From Catellatospora sichuanensis (lineage in GTDB: Bacteria > Actinomycetota > Actinomycetes > Mycobacteriales > Micromonosporaceae), in contig NZ_VIQO01000001.1 of the NCBI RefSeq assembly GCF_007483665.1, positions 248,001 through 312,000 on the forward strand: a DNA stretch of 64,000 nt, in the 5' to 3' direction. Numbering within the stretch: position 1 is the first letter of the stretch; each line of letters begins with the position of its first letter. Below, piece after piece: positions 8,743 to 16,597 of the stretch. The translations under genes and the position numbers were made by a program. The notes below the pieces were generated by a model, which had not been told where the DNA came from, searched no databases, and was given only the letters and a program-made list of their open reading frames with translations.

Positions 8743-9578
8743 CCCCGCTGGCCGGACGGGGCGTCGGCATCGGCTGGCGCCCCGAGATCTCCGGCTTCGT
8801 CGCCGAGCTGCCCGGCCTGCGTTTCGTCGAGGTCGTCGCCGAATCGCTGCCGCACTCCGGCGAACCGCCCGAGGCGCTGGCCCGGCTGCTCGCCGCAGGG
8901 GTGGCGGTGGTGCCGCACGGCGTCAAACTGTCCCTCGGCGGAGCCGAGCCGGTCGACCCGCACCGGGTGGAGCACCTGGCCCAGGCCGCGCGGGCCGTCA
9001 ACGCACCGCTGGTCAGCGAGCACATCGCGTACGTGCGGGCCGGTGGCGTCGAGGCCGGTCACCTGCTGCCGCTGCCACGCAGCCGGGAGGCCGTCGACGC
9101 GGTGGTCGCCAACGTGGCACGGACCACCGCCGAGCTTGACGTGCCGCTGGCGCTGGAGCCCATCGCGGCGCTGTTCGAGTGGCCCGACGACGAGCTGACC
9201 GAGGCCGAGTTCCTCACCGAGATCCTGGAACGCACCGACGCGCTGCTGCTGCTCGACATCGCCAACGTGTACGCCAACGCGCTCAACCGCGGCGAGGACC
9301 CGATGGACCTGCTCAACCGGCTCCCGCTGGAGCGCATGGCGTACGTCCACGTCGCCGGCGGCCGGATCCACGGGGGCCGCTATCACGACACGCACACCGA
9401 CCCGGTGCCCGGCGAGGTCCTGGAGCTGCTGGGCGAGCTGTGCGCGCGGCAGCGCCCGCCCGCGATCCTGCTGGAGCGCGACGGGCACTACCCGCCGGCC
9501 GCGTCGCTGCGCGCCGAGCTGGACGCCCTGTCCGCCGCCACCGGCTACCCCGTGATCACGGCAGCGCCGGTCACATGA
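8739..9578 (+). CDS. DUF692 family enzyme (MNIO: multinuclear non-haem iron oxidative enzyme)
   Basis: A 279-residue TIM-barrel protein of the DUF692 family. Characterised relatives (MbnB, TglH) use two or three iron ions to remodel cysteines in ribosomal peptides. Family landmarks are present: VPHGVKLSLGG (H60), VSEHIAYV (S93-H95), ALEPIAALFEW (E140), LLLDIANVYANALNRG (D173), YVHVAGG (H204), HDTHTDPV (216-223) and LLERDGHYP (E246). Compared with the usual motifs, LEN reads LEP, D-x-NN reads DIAN and HLAGH reads HVAGG, so some metal ligands may be altered. The start overlaps the preceding stop, and its own stop overlaps the next start. Confidence 0.85.
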   Translation: MTPLAGRGVGIGWRPEISGFVAELPGLRFVEVVAESLPHSGEPPEALARLLAAGVAVVPHGVKLSLGGAEPVDPHRVEHLAQAARAVNAPLVSEHIAYVRAGGVEAGHLLPLPRSREAVDAVVANVARTTAELDVPLALEPIAALFEWPDDELTEAEFLTEILERTDALLLLDIANVYANALNRGEDPMDLLNRLPLERMAYVHVAGGRIHGGRYHDTHTDPVPGEVLELLGELCARQRPPAILLERDGHYPPAASLRAELDALSAATGYPVITAAPVT

Positions 9579-10042
9579 GCGGCGGCACCCTGACCGGCAG
9601 TGACCTGACCGGTGGTGGGCTCGCCCGGCGGCAGGAGGAACTCGTGCGCGCCCTGGTGGCCGGAGCCGCCATGCCGGCGGGCTTCGACGCCGGGGCGGTG
9701 GCCGCGACGCAGACCGCGCTGCTGCGCAAGCGGGCCGAGGACGTCGCGCGCACCTGGCCCCGCCTGGCCGCGTCAGCGGGCGCCGGACAGTGGCCGCGGG
9801 TGTTCTCCGCCTGGGCCGCCGGTCACGCGCCGTTGGGTTCCCTGCGCGACGGCTGGGACTACGCCCGGGCCAACCCGCCGGGCGACGCGGCGGCGACCCG
9901 CGAACTCGCCCTCCGTGAACTGCTCTGGACGTACGACGGCGAGAACTCCCCCCGCCCCCGCCGCGGCCCGGCCGCCCGCCTCCACAGTGGCGAGCTGCTG
10001 ATCCGCTGGCGCGGCCGCGCTCTCACCTTCCGCACCCGCTGA
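9575..10042 (+). CDS. Putative MNIO partner protein (DUF2063/HvfC-like)
   Basis: A 155-residue soluble protein coupled by an ATGA overlap to the DUF692 gene. The helical N-terminal part (RRQEELVRALVAGAAMPAGF, then QTALLRKRAEDVARTWPRL and SLRDGWDYAR) resembles the N-terminal domain of DUF2063/HvfC-type proteins, which accompany DUF692 enzymes and act as peptide-binding partners in MNIO pathways. The C-terminus is basic and short. It is shorter than typical DUF2063 proteins, so it may be a single-domain version. The assignment rests on the pattern of residues and on context. Confidence 0.6.
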   Translation: MSGGTLTGSDLTGGGLARRQEELVRALVAGAAMPAGFDAGAVAATQTALLRKRAEDVARTWPRLAASAGAGQWPRVFSAWAAGHAPLGSLRDGWDYARANPPGDAAATRELALRELLWTYDGENSPRPRRGPAARLHSGELLIRWRGRALTFRTR

Positions 10043-10062
10043 CCACCACCCCGCTCCGGGGG

Positions 10063-11994
10063 TTAGGCGGAGGTGTCGGCGAGGCCTCGGGTTCGGGGGG
10101 AGTCTGTGGCGGCGAACTGGGTGCGGTAGAGGTCGGCGTAGAGGCCGCCGGAGGCGAGCAGTTGTTCGTGGGTGCCGCGCTGGACGATGCGGCCGTCGTC
10201 GAGGACGAGGATCTGGTCGGCCTCGCGGACGGTGGACAGGCGGTGGGCGATGACCAGTGCGGTGCGTCCGGCGAGCGCGGTGGACAGCGCCTGCTGCACG
10301 GCCGCCTCGCTCTCGGAGTCCAGGTGCGCGGTGGCCTCGTCGAGGATGACGATCGACGGCGCCTTCAGCAGCAGCCGGGCGATGGCGATGCGCTGCTTCT
10401 CGCCGCCGGAGAAGCGGTAGCCCCGCTCGCCCACCACGGTGTCCAGGCCGTCGGGGGTGGCCCGGACCAGGGCGTCGATCTGCGCGGCCCGCAGCGCGGC
10501 CCACAGCTCGTCGTCGGTGGCGTCGGGCTTGGCGTAGCGCAGGTTCTCCGCGATGGTCTCGTGGAACAGGTGGGCGTCCTGGGTGACCACGCCGATGGTG
10601 TCGCGCAGCGACTGCAGCGTGGCGTCGCGTACGTCGACGTCGCCGACGAACACCGTGCCGCTGGTGACGTCGTACATCCGGCTCACCAGCATGGAGGTGG
10701 TCGACTTGCCGGCACCGGAACTGCCGACGAGCGCCACCATCTGGCCGGGTTCCACGGTGAAGGAGACGCCGCGCAGCACCGGCGCGGTGGCGGTGCGTTC
10801 CAGCGTCGCCACGTCCTCCAGGGACGCGAGGGAGATCTCGGCGGCGGTCGGGTACCGGAAGGCCACGTCCCTGAACTCGATCTTCGAGGAGCCGCGCGGC
10901 ACGTCGACCGCGCCCGGCTTCTCCGCGATCGCGGGAGGCAGGTCGAGCACCTCGAAGACCCGGTCGAAGGAGACCAGCGCGCCCATCACGTCGATGCGCA
11001 CGTTGGACAGCGCGGTGATCGGGCCGTAGAGGCGCACCAGCAGCAGCGCCAGCGCGACGACGTCGCCGGGTGAGAGCGTGCCCTTCACCGCGTACCAGCC
11101 GCCGAGTCCGTAGACCAGGGCTTGGGCGAGCGAGGCGACCAGCATCATGGCGGCGAAGAAGGTGCGCGAGTACATGGCGCTCTGCACGCCGATGTCGCGC
11201 ACCCGCCCGGCCCGCTCGGCGAAGCGGCCAGACTCGGTGTCGGGGCGGCCGAACAGCTTCACCAGCAGCGCCCCGGCCACCCCGAACCGCTCGGTCATGG
11301 TGGCGTTCATCTTCGCGCCGAGGTCGTACGACTCCTTGGTGATCTCGGCCAGGCGGTGGCCCACCCGCCGCGCGGGCAGGATGAACACCGGCAGCAGGAT
11401 CAGCGACAGCACGGTGATCTGCCACGACAGGGTCAGCATGACCAGCACGGTCAGCACCAGCTGGATGATGTTGCCGACGACGCCGGACAGCGTCGAGGTG
11501 AACGCCCGCTGGGCGCCCAGCACGTCGTTGTTGAGCCGGCTGACCAGCGCACCGGTCTGCGCCCGGGTGAAGAACTGCACCGGCATCCGCTGCACGTGGT
11601 CGTACACCTGGGTGCGCAGGTCGAAGATGAGACCCTCGCCGATGCGCGCCGAGTAGAACCGCTCCGCCAGCGACAGCAGGGCGCTGACCACGGCGAGGGC
11701 CGCGATCACCACCGCGATCGTGACTACGGTCCGGCCCGCGCCGGGCGCCATGACCCCGTCCTCCGGGGTGATCGCGGTGACGACCTTGCCCGCCAGCAGC
11801 GGCGTGGCCACGCCGATGACCGCGCCGATCACGATGGTCACCAGGAAGAAGATGATCTCCCGGCGGTACGGCCGGGCGAAGGAGAGGATCCGCTTCGCGG
11901 TGGGCTTGCCGATCTTGCGGTTCTCGACACTCTGCCCCCGGCGCATGGACCGCATCAACGACTCCATGCCCCCACCCGCACCCGGATAACTCAC
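10063..11994 (-). CDS. ABC exporter, fused permease and ATPase (MsbA/BmrA type)
   Basis: A 643-residue half-transporter. The N-terminal transmembrane domain (about 45-335) has six predicted spans. The C-terminal nucleotide-binding domain contains Walker A GSSGAGKST, signature FSGGEKQR, Walker B IVILDEATAHLD and the H-loop VIAHRLSTV. An unusual insert (EISLASLEDVATLERT) sits just before the ATPase core strand. It probably works as a homodimer exporting a lipid or drug-like substrate, which is not predictable. The GTG start follows GGGAGG. The 238 bp upstream (12001-12239) hold an AT-rich patch near 12060-12085 that could be its promoter, and a short stem after the enoyl-CoA hydratase stop. Confidence 0.93.
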   Translation of the reverse strand: MSYPGAGGGMESLMRSMRRGQSVENRKIGKPTAKRILSFARPYRREIIFFLVTIVIGAVIGVATPLLAGKVVTAITPEDGVMAPGAGRTVVTIAVVIAALAVVSALLSLAERFYSARIGEGLIFDLRTQVYDHVQRMPVQFFTRAQTGALVSRLNNDVLGAQRAFTSTLSGVVGNIIQLVLTVLVMLTLSWQITVLSLILLPVFILPARRVGHRLAEITKESYDLGAKMNATMTERFGVAGALLVKLFGRPDTESGRFAERAGRVRDIGVQSAMYSRTFFAAMMLVASLAQALVYGLGGWYAVKGTLSPGDVVALALLLVRLYGPITALSNVRIDVMGALVSFDRVFEVLDLPPAIAEKPGAVDVPRGSSKIEFRDVAFRYPTAAEISLASLEDVATLERTATAPVLRGVSFTVEPGQMVALVGSSGAGKSTTSMLVSRMYDVTSGTVFVGDVDVRDATLQSLRDTIGVVTQDAHLFHETIAENLRYAKPDATDDELWAALRAAQIDALVRATPDGLDTVVGERGYRFSGGEKQRIAIARLLLKAPSIVILDEATAHLDSESEAAVQQALSTALAGRTALVIAHRLSTVREADQILVLDDGRIVQRGTHEQLLASGGLYADLYRTQFAATDSPRTRGLADTSA

Positions 11995-12239
11995 CGGTGA
12001 ACCTCCCGCTGTGAAAGACCTGACGTGCCGCTCAACGTGCCCTGCCGAACGAAAATTCCTTAGCCGGGCTTATTAACTATTCCGCTGGGCAGACAATGGC
12101 ACGCGACCGGCCACCACCCCCTCACCGGAAAGGAGAGAGCGGCCGTCTTTCCACCATGACGAATCAGCCACTGGTATGACGCCCGAAAGAGTGGCTCAGG
12201 GTGCCGGAAAGGGATGGCGGAACCGATACCGCCGGAAAG

Positions 12240-13001
12240 TCACTCGCCCAGGCCGGCCAGGTCGCGGATGCGGCGCGTCTGCGCCTCGCGCTCCGCGCGT
12301 TCCTGCTCGGGGAAGCCACGGCCGCTCGCGGCGGCCAGCAGGGCTTTGATCTCGACGACCGCGTCGCGCGGGGCTGCCAGCACCGCGTTGGCCAGATCGG
12401 CTGCGGCGGAGTCCAGTTCGTCGCGGCCCACCACGAGGTTGACCAGGCCGATCCGGTCCGCCTCGGCGGCGCCGACGCGGCGCCCGGTCACGCACAGCTC
12501 CAGCGCGCGGGCATAACCGACGAGCTCGACCAGGCGCTTGGTGCCGGTGAGGTCCGGCACGAGCCCCAGCGTCACCTCCGCCATTGCGAAAAGGGCGTCG
12601 TCTGCGGCGATCCGGAGATCGCAGGCGAGCGCGAGCTGGAAGCCCGCGCCGATGGCGTGGCCCTGCACGGCGGCGATGGTCACCAGGTCGGGTCGGCGGA
12701 GCCAGGAGAAGGCCTGCTGGAAACCGGCGATCCGGTCCGCGCACTCCTCCGGGCTGACGGTGGCGAGCTGCTGGAACTCGCCGCCCTGCACCACTTTCAG
12801 GTCGAGGCCCGCGGAGAAGGACCGCCCTTCCCCGCGTACGACCACGACGCGCACATCGCCGGCGAGCCCCCGTGCGGCATCGGCCAGACCTGCCCAGAGC
12901 TCGGGGGTCTGCGCGTTGCGCACCTCCGGGCGGTCCAATGTCACCGTCGCGACCGGACCGTCCTGGCTGATGCGAAAGCCGGCCGCTGCCATCTCAGACA
13001 T
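12240..13001 (-). CDS. Enoyl-CoA hydratase/isomerase family protein
   Basis: A 253-residue crotonase-fold enzyme. The oxyanion-hole segments are SFSAGLDLK and the stretch AVQGHAIGAGFQLALACDLR. The C-terminal helix is Lys/Arg/Glu-rich. Members hydrate or isomerise enoyl-CoA; the exact reaction cannot be assigned. I start at ATG 13001 with GGGGAG 7-8 nt upstream rather than the TTG three bases earlier. In M. tuberculosis echA12 lies near the ABC-F gene and acn, and this group of neighbours (enoyl-CoA hydratase, small HTH, ABC-F) is conserved here with an insertion. Confidence 0.9.
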   Translation of the reverse strand: MSEMAAAGFRISQDGPVATVTLDRPEVRNAQTPELWAGLADAARGLAGDVRVVVVRGEGRSFSAGLDLKVVQGGEFQQLATVSPEECADRIAGFQQAFSWLRRPDLVTIAAVQGHAIGAGFQLALACDLRIAADDALFAMAEVTLGLVPDLTGTKRLVELVGYARALELCVTGRRVGAAEADRIGLVNLVVGRDELDSAAADLANAVLAAPRDAVVEIKALLAAASGRGFPEQERAEREAQTRRIRDLAGLGE

Positions 13002-13037
13002 CAACCGGCTCCCCTTGCTCGGCGTGGCGCGGGCGAA

Positions 13038-13265
13038 TCATGCCTTCTTGCGCCGACGGGCTCCGCCGCGCTGACGCAGCGCGACTCCGGACTCGGTGAG
13101 CACCCGGTGGATGAATCCGTACGAACGGCCAGTCGACGCGGCCAGCGCGCGGATGGACTCACCCGACGTGTAGCGCTTCACGAGGTCCTTGGCTAGCGTC
13201 TGGCGTTCGGTCCCGACGATCCGGCGACCCTTCTCGGTGGTGGTAGCTGTGCCGGTGGCTGCCAT
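13038..13265 (-). CDS. Small HTH protein, Gbn/Rv1473A-like nucleoid-associated candidate
   Basis: A 75-residue basic protein: MAATGTATTTEKGRRIVG, then the HTH RYTSGESIRALAASTGRSYG and FIHRVLTESGVALRQRGG, and a tail ARRRKKA. The segment SIRALA-x-TGRSYGF-HR is the hallmark of a small actinobacterial family. It includes the Streptomyces nucleoid-associated protein Gbn, which binds GATC-containing DNA, and the mycobacterial protein encoded next to the ABC-F gene. ATG 13265 is preferred over 13307 because homologues begin close to it and GAGG lies upstream. The gene is 36 bp upstream of the enoyl-CoA hydratase on the same strand and divergent from the next membrane protein. Confidence 0.82.
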   Translation of the reverse strand: MAATGTATTTEKGRRIVGTERQTLAKDLVKRYTSGESIRALAASTGRSYGFIHRVLTESGVALRQRGGARRRKKA

Positions 13266-13388
13266 GTTGAAATCCTCACGTCCCGGACGATGCGGTTTGC
13301 GGTCCAACCTATTAGACCGCCTCCGACGATCATGCGCTAGATATCAATTCCATGCCAACCGACACGCACGGTGCTGTCGGGTACCCGA

Positions 13389-13394
13389 TAGCGT
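13389..13394 (+). promoter_or_regulatory. Possible -10 box for leaderless membrane-protein gene
   Basis: TAGCGT fits TANNNT and lies 8 nt before GTG 13403, a spacing compatible with a leaderless transcript. This is weak evidence by itself. Confidence 0.3.
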
Positions 13395-13402
13395 GTCTCG
13401 CC

Positions 13403-14716
13403 GTGACCACCGTCGACCCCCTGAGCGCCCGCAACCGCGAACGGCGAGACCTGTTCGGCTGGTTCGTGCTGGTGAGCATCGGCCTGCTGGCGACCTGGCT
13501 GGCGGTGCGCGCCGGGGCCCGGCTGGGCACCGCGAGCGCGCCGTTCCTGGGCCGCTACCGCTTCGAACTGACACCGATGTCGTTGCTGGCGCCGATCGTC
13601 GCGACGGCAGTGCTCGGCGCCGCCTGGCGCGGCTGGATCCATCGACTGCCGTGGTGGGCGGTCAGCGGCGGGGCGACGGTGGCGTTCTTCGCCTGGGCCG
13701 TCTCGCTCGCCCTCGTCGACGGCACCGACGGGCTGACCCGCTCGCTGACCCCGGACAGCTACCTCGGCGACGTGCAGGAGGTCGGCGACGACCCCTTGGC
13801 GTACCTGCGCAGCTTCACCGGCCGCTCGGCCGAGCACACCGCCGCAACGCGGGGGCACCCGCCCGCGCCGGTGCTGCTGCTCTGGGCCGTGCAGCGCCTC
13901 GGTGTCACCGACCATCTGGCCCTGGCGCTGCTGGTGACCGCCGTCGGCGCGCTGTCGGTGCCGATGGTGCTGGCCGCGGTGCGCGACATGGGCGGCGAGG
14001 CCGCCGCCCGCCCGTACGCGCCCGTGCTGGCGCTCGCGCCGTACGCGGTGTGGACCGCGGTGTCGATGGACGCCGTGGTGGCCACCATCGGCGCGGCCAT
14101 GACGCTGGCCGGGGTGCGCGCCACCCGCCGCCACGGCTGGCGCGCCGCGGCCTGGGCGGTGCTGGCCGGGCTGCTGCTCGGCACGGCGGCGCTGTTCTCG
14201 TACGCCGTGGCGTGGCTCGGGTTGTCCGTGGTGTTCCTCAACTTCGCCCGCCGCCGGGCCGCCCTGAACATGTTCGCCGGGCTCGGGGTGCTGCTGCCGG
14301 TGCTCGGCGCGGCCCGGCTGGGCTTCACCTGGACCGACGGGCTGGGCACCGCGTACGCCGACTTCGCCCAGCGCATCGAGCCGCACCGCTCCGCCCTGTG
14401 GTGGGGCCTGATCAGCGCGTGCGCGCTGCTGCTGGCCGTCGGTCCGCCCATCTACGCGAGCCTGCGCAAGGTGCGCAACACCCCCGGCTGGCCGTTCCTG
14501 GTGGGCGCGTCCGGGGCGGTGCTGTTCTCGGTCGGGGCGGGGCTGGCACGGGGCGGGGTCGAGCACGCGTGGCTGCCGTACTTCCCGTGGCTCACCATCG
14601 CCGCCGTCGCCCCCGAACGCCCCGGCGGCGACCCGGTCCCCGCACCGCTGCTGCTCGTCGGCATCGGCGCGCTTTCGGCGATGGTCCTCGAAGCCGTGCT
14701 GTCAACCCCCTGGTAG
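13403..14716 (+). CDS. Multi-pass integral membrane protein, GT-C-like
   Basis: About 437 residues from GTG 13403 (an ATG at 13352 is in frame but has no ribosome-binding site). There are roughly 10-12 hydrophobic spans, beginning DLFGWFVLVSIGLLATWLAV. The first long extracytoplasmic loop contains DSYLGDVQEVGDDPLAYLRS and RGHPPAPVLLLWAV. An acidic loop followed by HPP-like residues is a pattern seen in GT-C glycosyltransferases that use polyprenyl-phosphate sugars. I see no decisive catalytic motif, so the function is tentative. It is convergent with the ABC-F gene. Confidence 0.7.
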   Translation: MTTVDPLSARNRERRDLFGWFVLVSIGLLATWLAVRAGARLGTASAPFLGRYRFELTPMSLLAPIVATAVLGAAWRGWIHRLPWWAVSGGATVAFFAWAVSLALVDGTDGLTRSLTPDSYLGDVQEVGDDPLAYLRSFTGRSAEHTAATRGHPPAPVLLLWAVQRLGVTDHLALALLVTAVGALSVPMVLAAVRDMGGEAAARPYAPVLALAPYAVWTAVSMDAVVATIGAAMTLAGVRATRRHGWRAAAWAVLAGLLLGTAALFSYAVAWLGLSVVFLNFARRRAALNMFAGLGVLLPVLGAARLGFTWTDGLGTAYADFAQRIEPHRSALWWGLISACALLLAVGPPIYASLRKVRNTPGWPFLVGASGAVLFSVGAGLARGGVEHAWLPYFPWLTIAAVAPERPGGDPVPAPLLLVGIGALSAMVLEAVLSTPW

Positions 14717-14765
14717 CCCACCCCGCGCACCCGAGCGCCGCCCTCCCCCGCGCCCCTCAAGCACG

Positions 14766-14826
14766 GCAACTCTTGAAAAGTCGCGGCCTCGGCGGGTGCC
14801 GATGGCCGCGACTTTTCAAGAGTTGC
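14766..14826. terminator. Very long bidirectional hairpin
   Basis: Perfect 23-bp arms (14766-14788 and 14804-14826, core CTCTTGAAAAGTCGCGGCC) enclose a 15-nt loop with a further 5-bp stem (TCGGC/GCCGA). It lies between the convergent membrane-protein and ABC-F genes and may terminate both. The AAAA/TTTT inside the arms gives U-rich RNA in either direction. Confidence 0.75.
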
Positions 14827-14846
14827 GAAAGGGGGAAAGCGGACGG

Positions 14847-16445
14847 TCAGGCGAGTTCGACGAGGTCGAGGAGGTCGTCGGACCAGGCGTCCTCGTCGCC
14901 GTCGGGGAGGAGGATGGCCCGGTCGGGCTTGAGGGCTGCGACGGCGCCGGGGTCGTGGGTCACCAGGACGATGGCGCCGGGGTAGCGGGCAATGGCGTCG
15001 AGGACCTGCTCGCGGCTGACCGGGTCGAGGTTGTTGGTGGGCTCGTCGAGCAGGAGCACATTGGCGCCGGAGCAGACCAGGGTGGACAGGGCCAGGCGGG
15101 TCTTCTCGCCGCCGGAGAGCACGCCCGCGGGTTTGTCCACATCGTCCCCGCTGAACAGGAACGCGCCGAGAATGCGGCGCAGCTCGGTGTCGGTCTGGTC
15201 GGGGGCGGCCGAACGCATGTGGTCGAGGATGGTGCGCTCGACGTCGAGGGTCTCGTGCTCCTGGGCGTAGTAGCCCAGGCGCAGGCCGTGGCCCGCCTTG
15301 ACCTCGCCGGTGTCCGGCTCCAGGATGCCCGCGAGCATGCGCAGCAGGGTGGTCTTGCCCGCGCCGTTGAGGCCCAGGATGACCACGCGGGAACCACGGT
15401 CCACGGCGACGCTGACGTCGGTGAAGATCTCCAGCGAACCGTACGACTTGGACAGTCCCTCCGCCGTCAGCGGGGTCTTGCCGCAGGAGACCGGGGTGGG
15501 GAAGCGCACCTTGGCCACCCGGTCGGTGGCCCGCACCTCGTCCAGCCCGGCGATCATCTTCTCGGCGCGCTTGGCCATGTTCTGCGCCGCGATCGTCTTG
15601 GTGGCCTTGGCCCGCAGCTTGTCGGCCTGCGCCATCAGCGCGCCGGCCTTCTTCTCCGCGTTGGCCCGCTCCCGCTTGCGGCGGCGCTCGTCGGTCTCGC
15701 GCGCCTCCAGGTACGTCTTCCAGCCCATGTTGTACGCGTCGACGACCGAGCGGTTGGCGTCGAGATACCACACCTTGTTGACGACGGCCTCCAGCAGGGA
15801 GGCGTCGTGGGAGATGACGATGAGGCCGCCCTTGTGGCCGCCGAGGAAGCCGCGCAGCCAGGTGATGGAGTCGGCGTCGAGGTGGTTGGTCGGCTCGTCA
15901 AGCAGCAGGATGCCGCCGCCGGTCTCCGAGGCGTCGCGGAACAGGATCCGGGCCAGCTCGACGCGGCGGCGCTGGCCGCCGGACAGCGTGCCCACGGTCT
16001 GCTGGAGCACCCGGTCGGGCAGGCCGAGGTTCGAGCAGATCCGGGCCGCCTCGGCCTCGGCGCCGTAGCCGCCGAGCGCGGAGAACTGGTCCTCGAGCTG
16101 GCCGTAGCGGCGCATGAAGCGCTCGTCGTCGGCGAGCTTGCCCTCCAGCTCCTTCATCTCGTTGCGCAGCACGTCCAGGCCGCGCGCGGAGAGCACCCGG
16201 TCGCTGGCGGTGATGCCGAGGTCGCCGGTGCGCGGGTCCTGCGGCAGGTAACCCACCGGCCCGCGAGCGTCGATCTTGCCGGCGTAGGGGGTGCCCTCGC
16301 CGGCGAGGACCTTGAGCGTGGTGGTCTTGCCAGCCCCGTTGCGCCCGACGAGACCGATACGGTCGCCGGGCTGCACGCGCAGGGTGGTGTCACCCAGCAG
16401 GATGCGCGCGCCTGCGCGCAGTTCCAGACCGGTGGCCGTGATCAT
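14847..16445 (-). CDS. ABC-F family ATPase
   Basis: A 532-residue soluble protein with two ATPase domains and no membrane span. Domain 1 has Walker A GRNGAGKTT, signature LSGGQRRR and Walker B ILLLDEPTNHLD. A charged linker (about 235-300, rich in Arg/Lys/Glu and Ala) is followed by domain 2 with GLNGAGKTT, LSGGEKTR and VLLLDEPTNNLD. ABC-F proteins act on the ribosome as translation factors, and some protect it from antibiotics. The position next to the HTH gene and near acn corresponds to M. tuberculosis Rv1473. Whether this one gives resistance cannot be read from sequence. Confidence 0.93.
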   Translation of the reverse strand: MITATGLELRAGARILLGDTTLRVQPGDRIGLVGRNGAGKTTTLKVLAGEGTPYAGKIDARGPVGYLPQDPRTGDLGITASDRVLSARGLDVLRNEMKELEGKLADDERFMRRYGQLEDQFSALGGYGAEAEAARICSNLGLPDRVLQQTVGTLSGGQRRRVELARILFRDASETGGGILLLDEPTNHLDADSITWLRGFLGGHKGGLIVISHDASLLEAVVNKVWYLDANRSVVDAYNMGWKTYLEARETDERRRKRERANAEKKAGALMAQADKLRAKATKTIAAQNMAKRAEKMIAGLDEVRATDRVAKVRFPTPVSCGKTPLTAEGLSKSYGSLEIFTDVSVAVDRGSRVVILGLNGAGKTTLLRMLAGILEPDTGEVKAGHGLRLGYYAQEHETLDVERTILDHMRSAAPDQTDTELRRILGAFLFSGDDVDKPAGVLSGGEKTRLALSTLVCSGANVLLLDEPTNNLDPVSREQVLDAIARYPGAIVLVTHDPGAVAALKPDRAILLPDGDEDAWSDDLLDLVELA

Positions 16446-16597
16446 GAATTGCTCCCAGGTCAGGGGTGGGCCACCGGGTGGCTTCGGGAAGGAGCCCCCA
16501 GTCTACCGAGCACCCCGACCCGCCCTGCCATGGCATTTACCCCGGAGACGGCCTGATTTGGGTGTGATTCGCCACAAAACTGCCTACGCTGGCGAAC

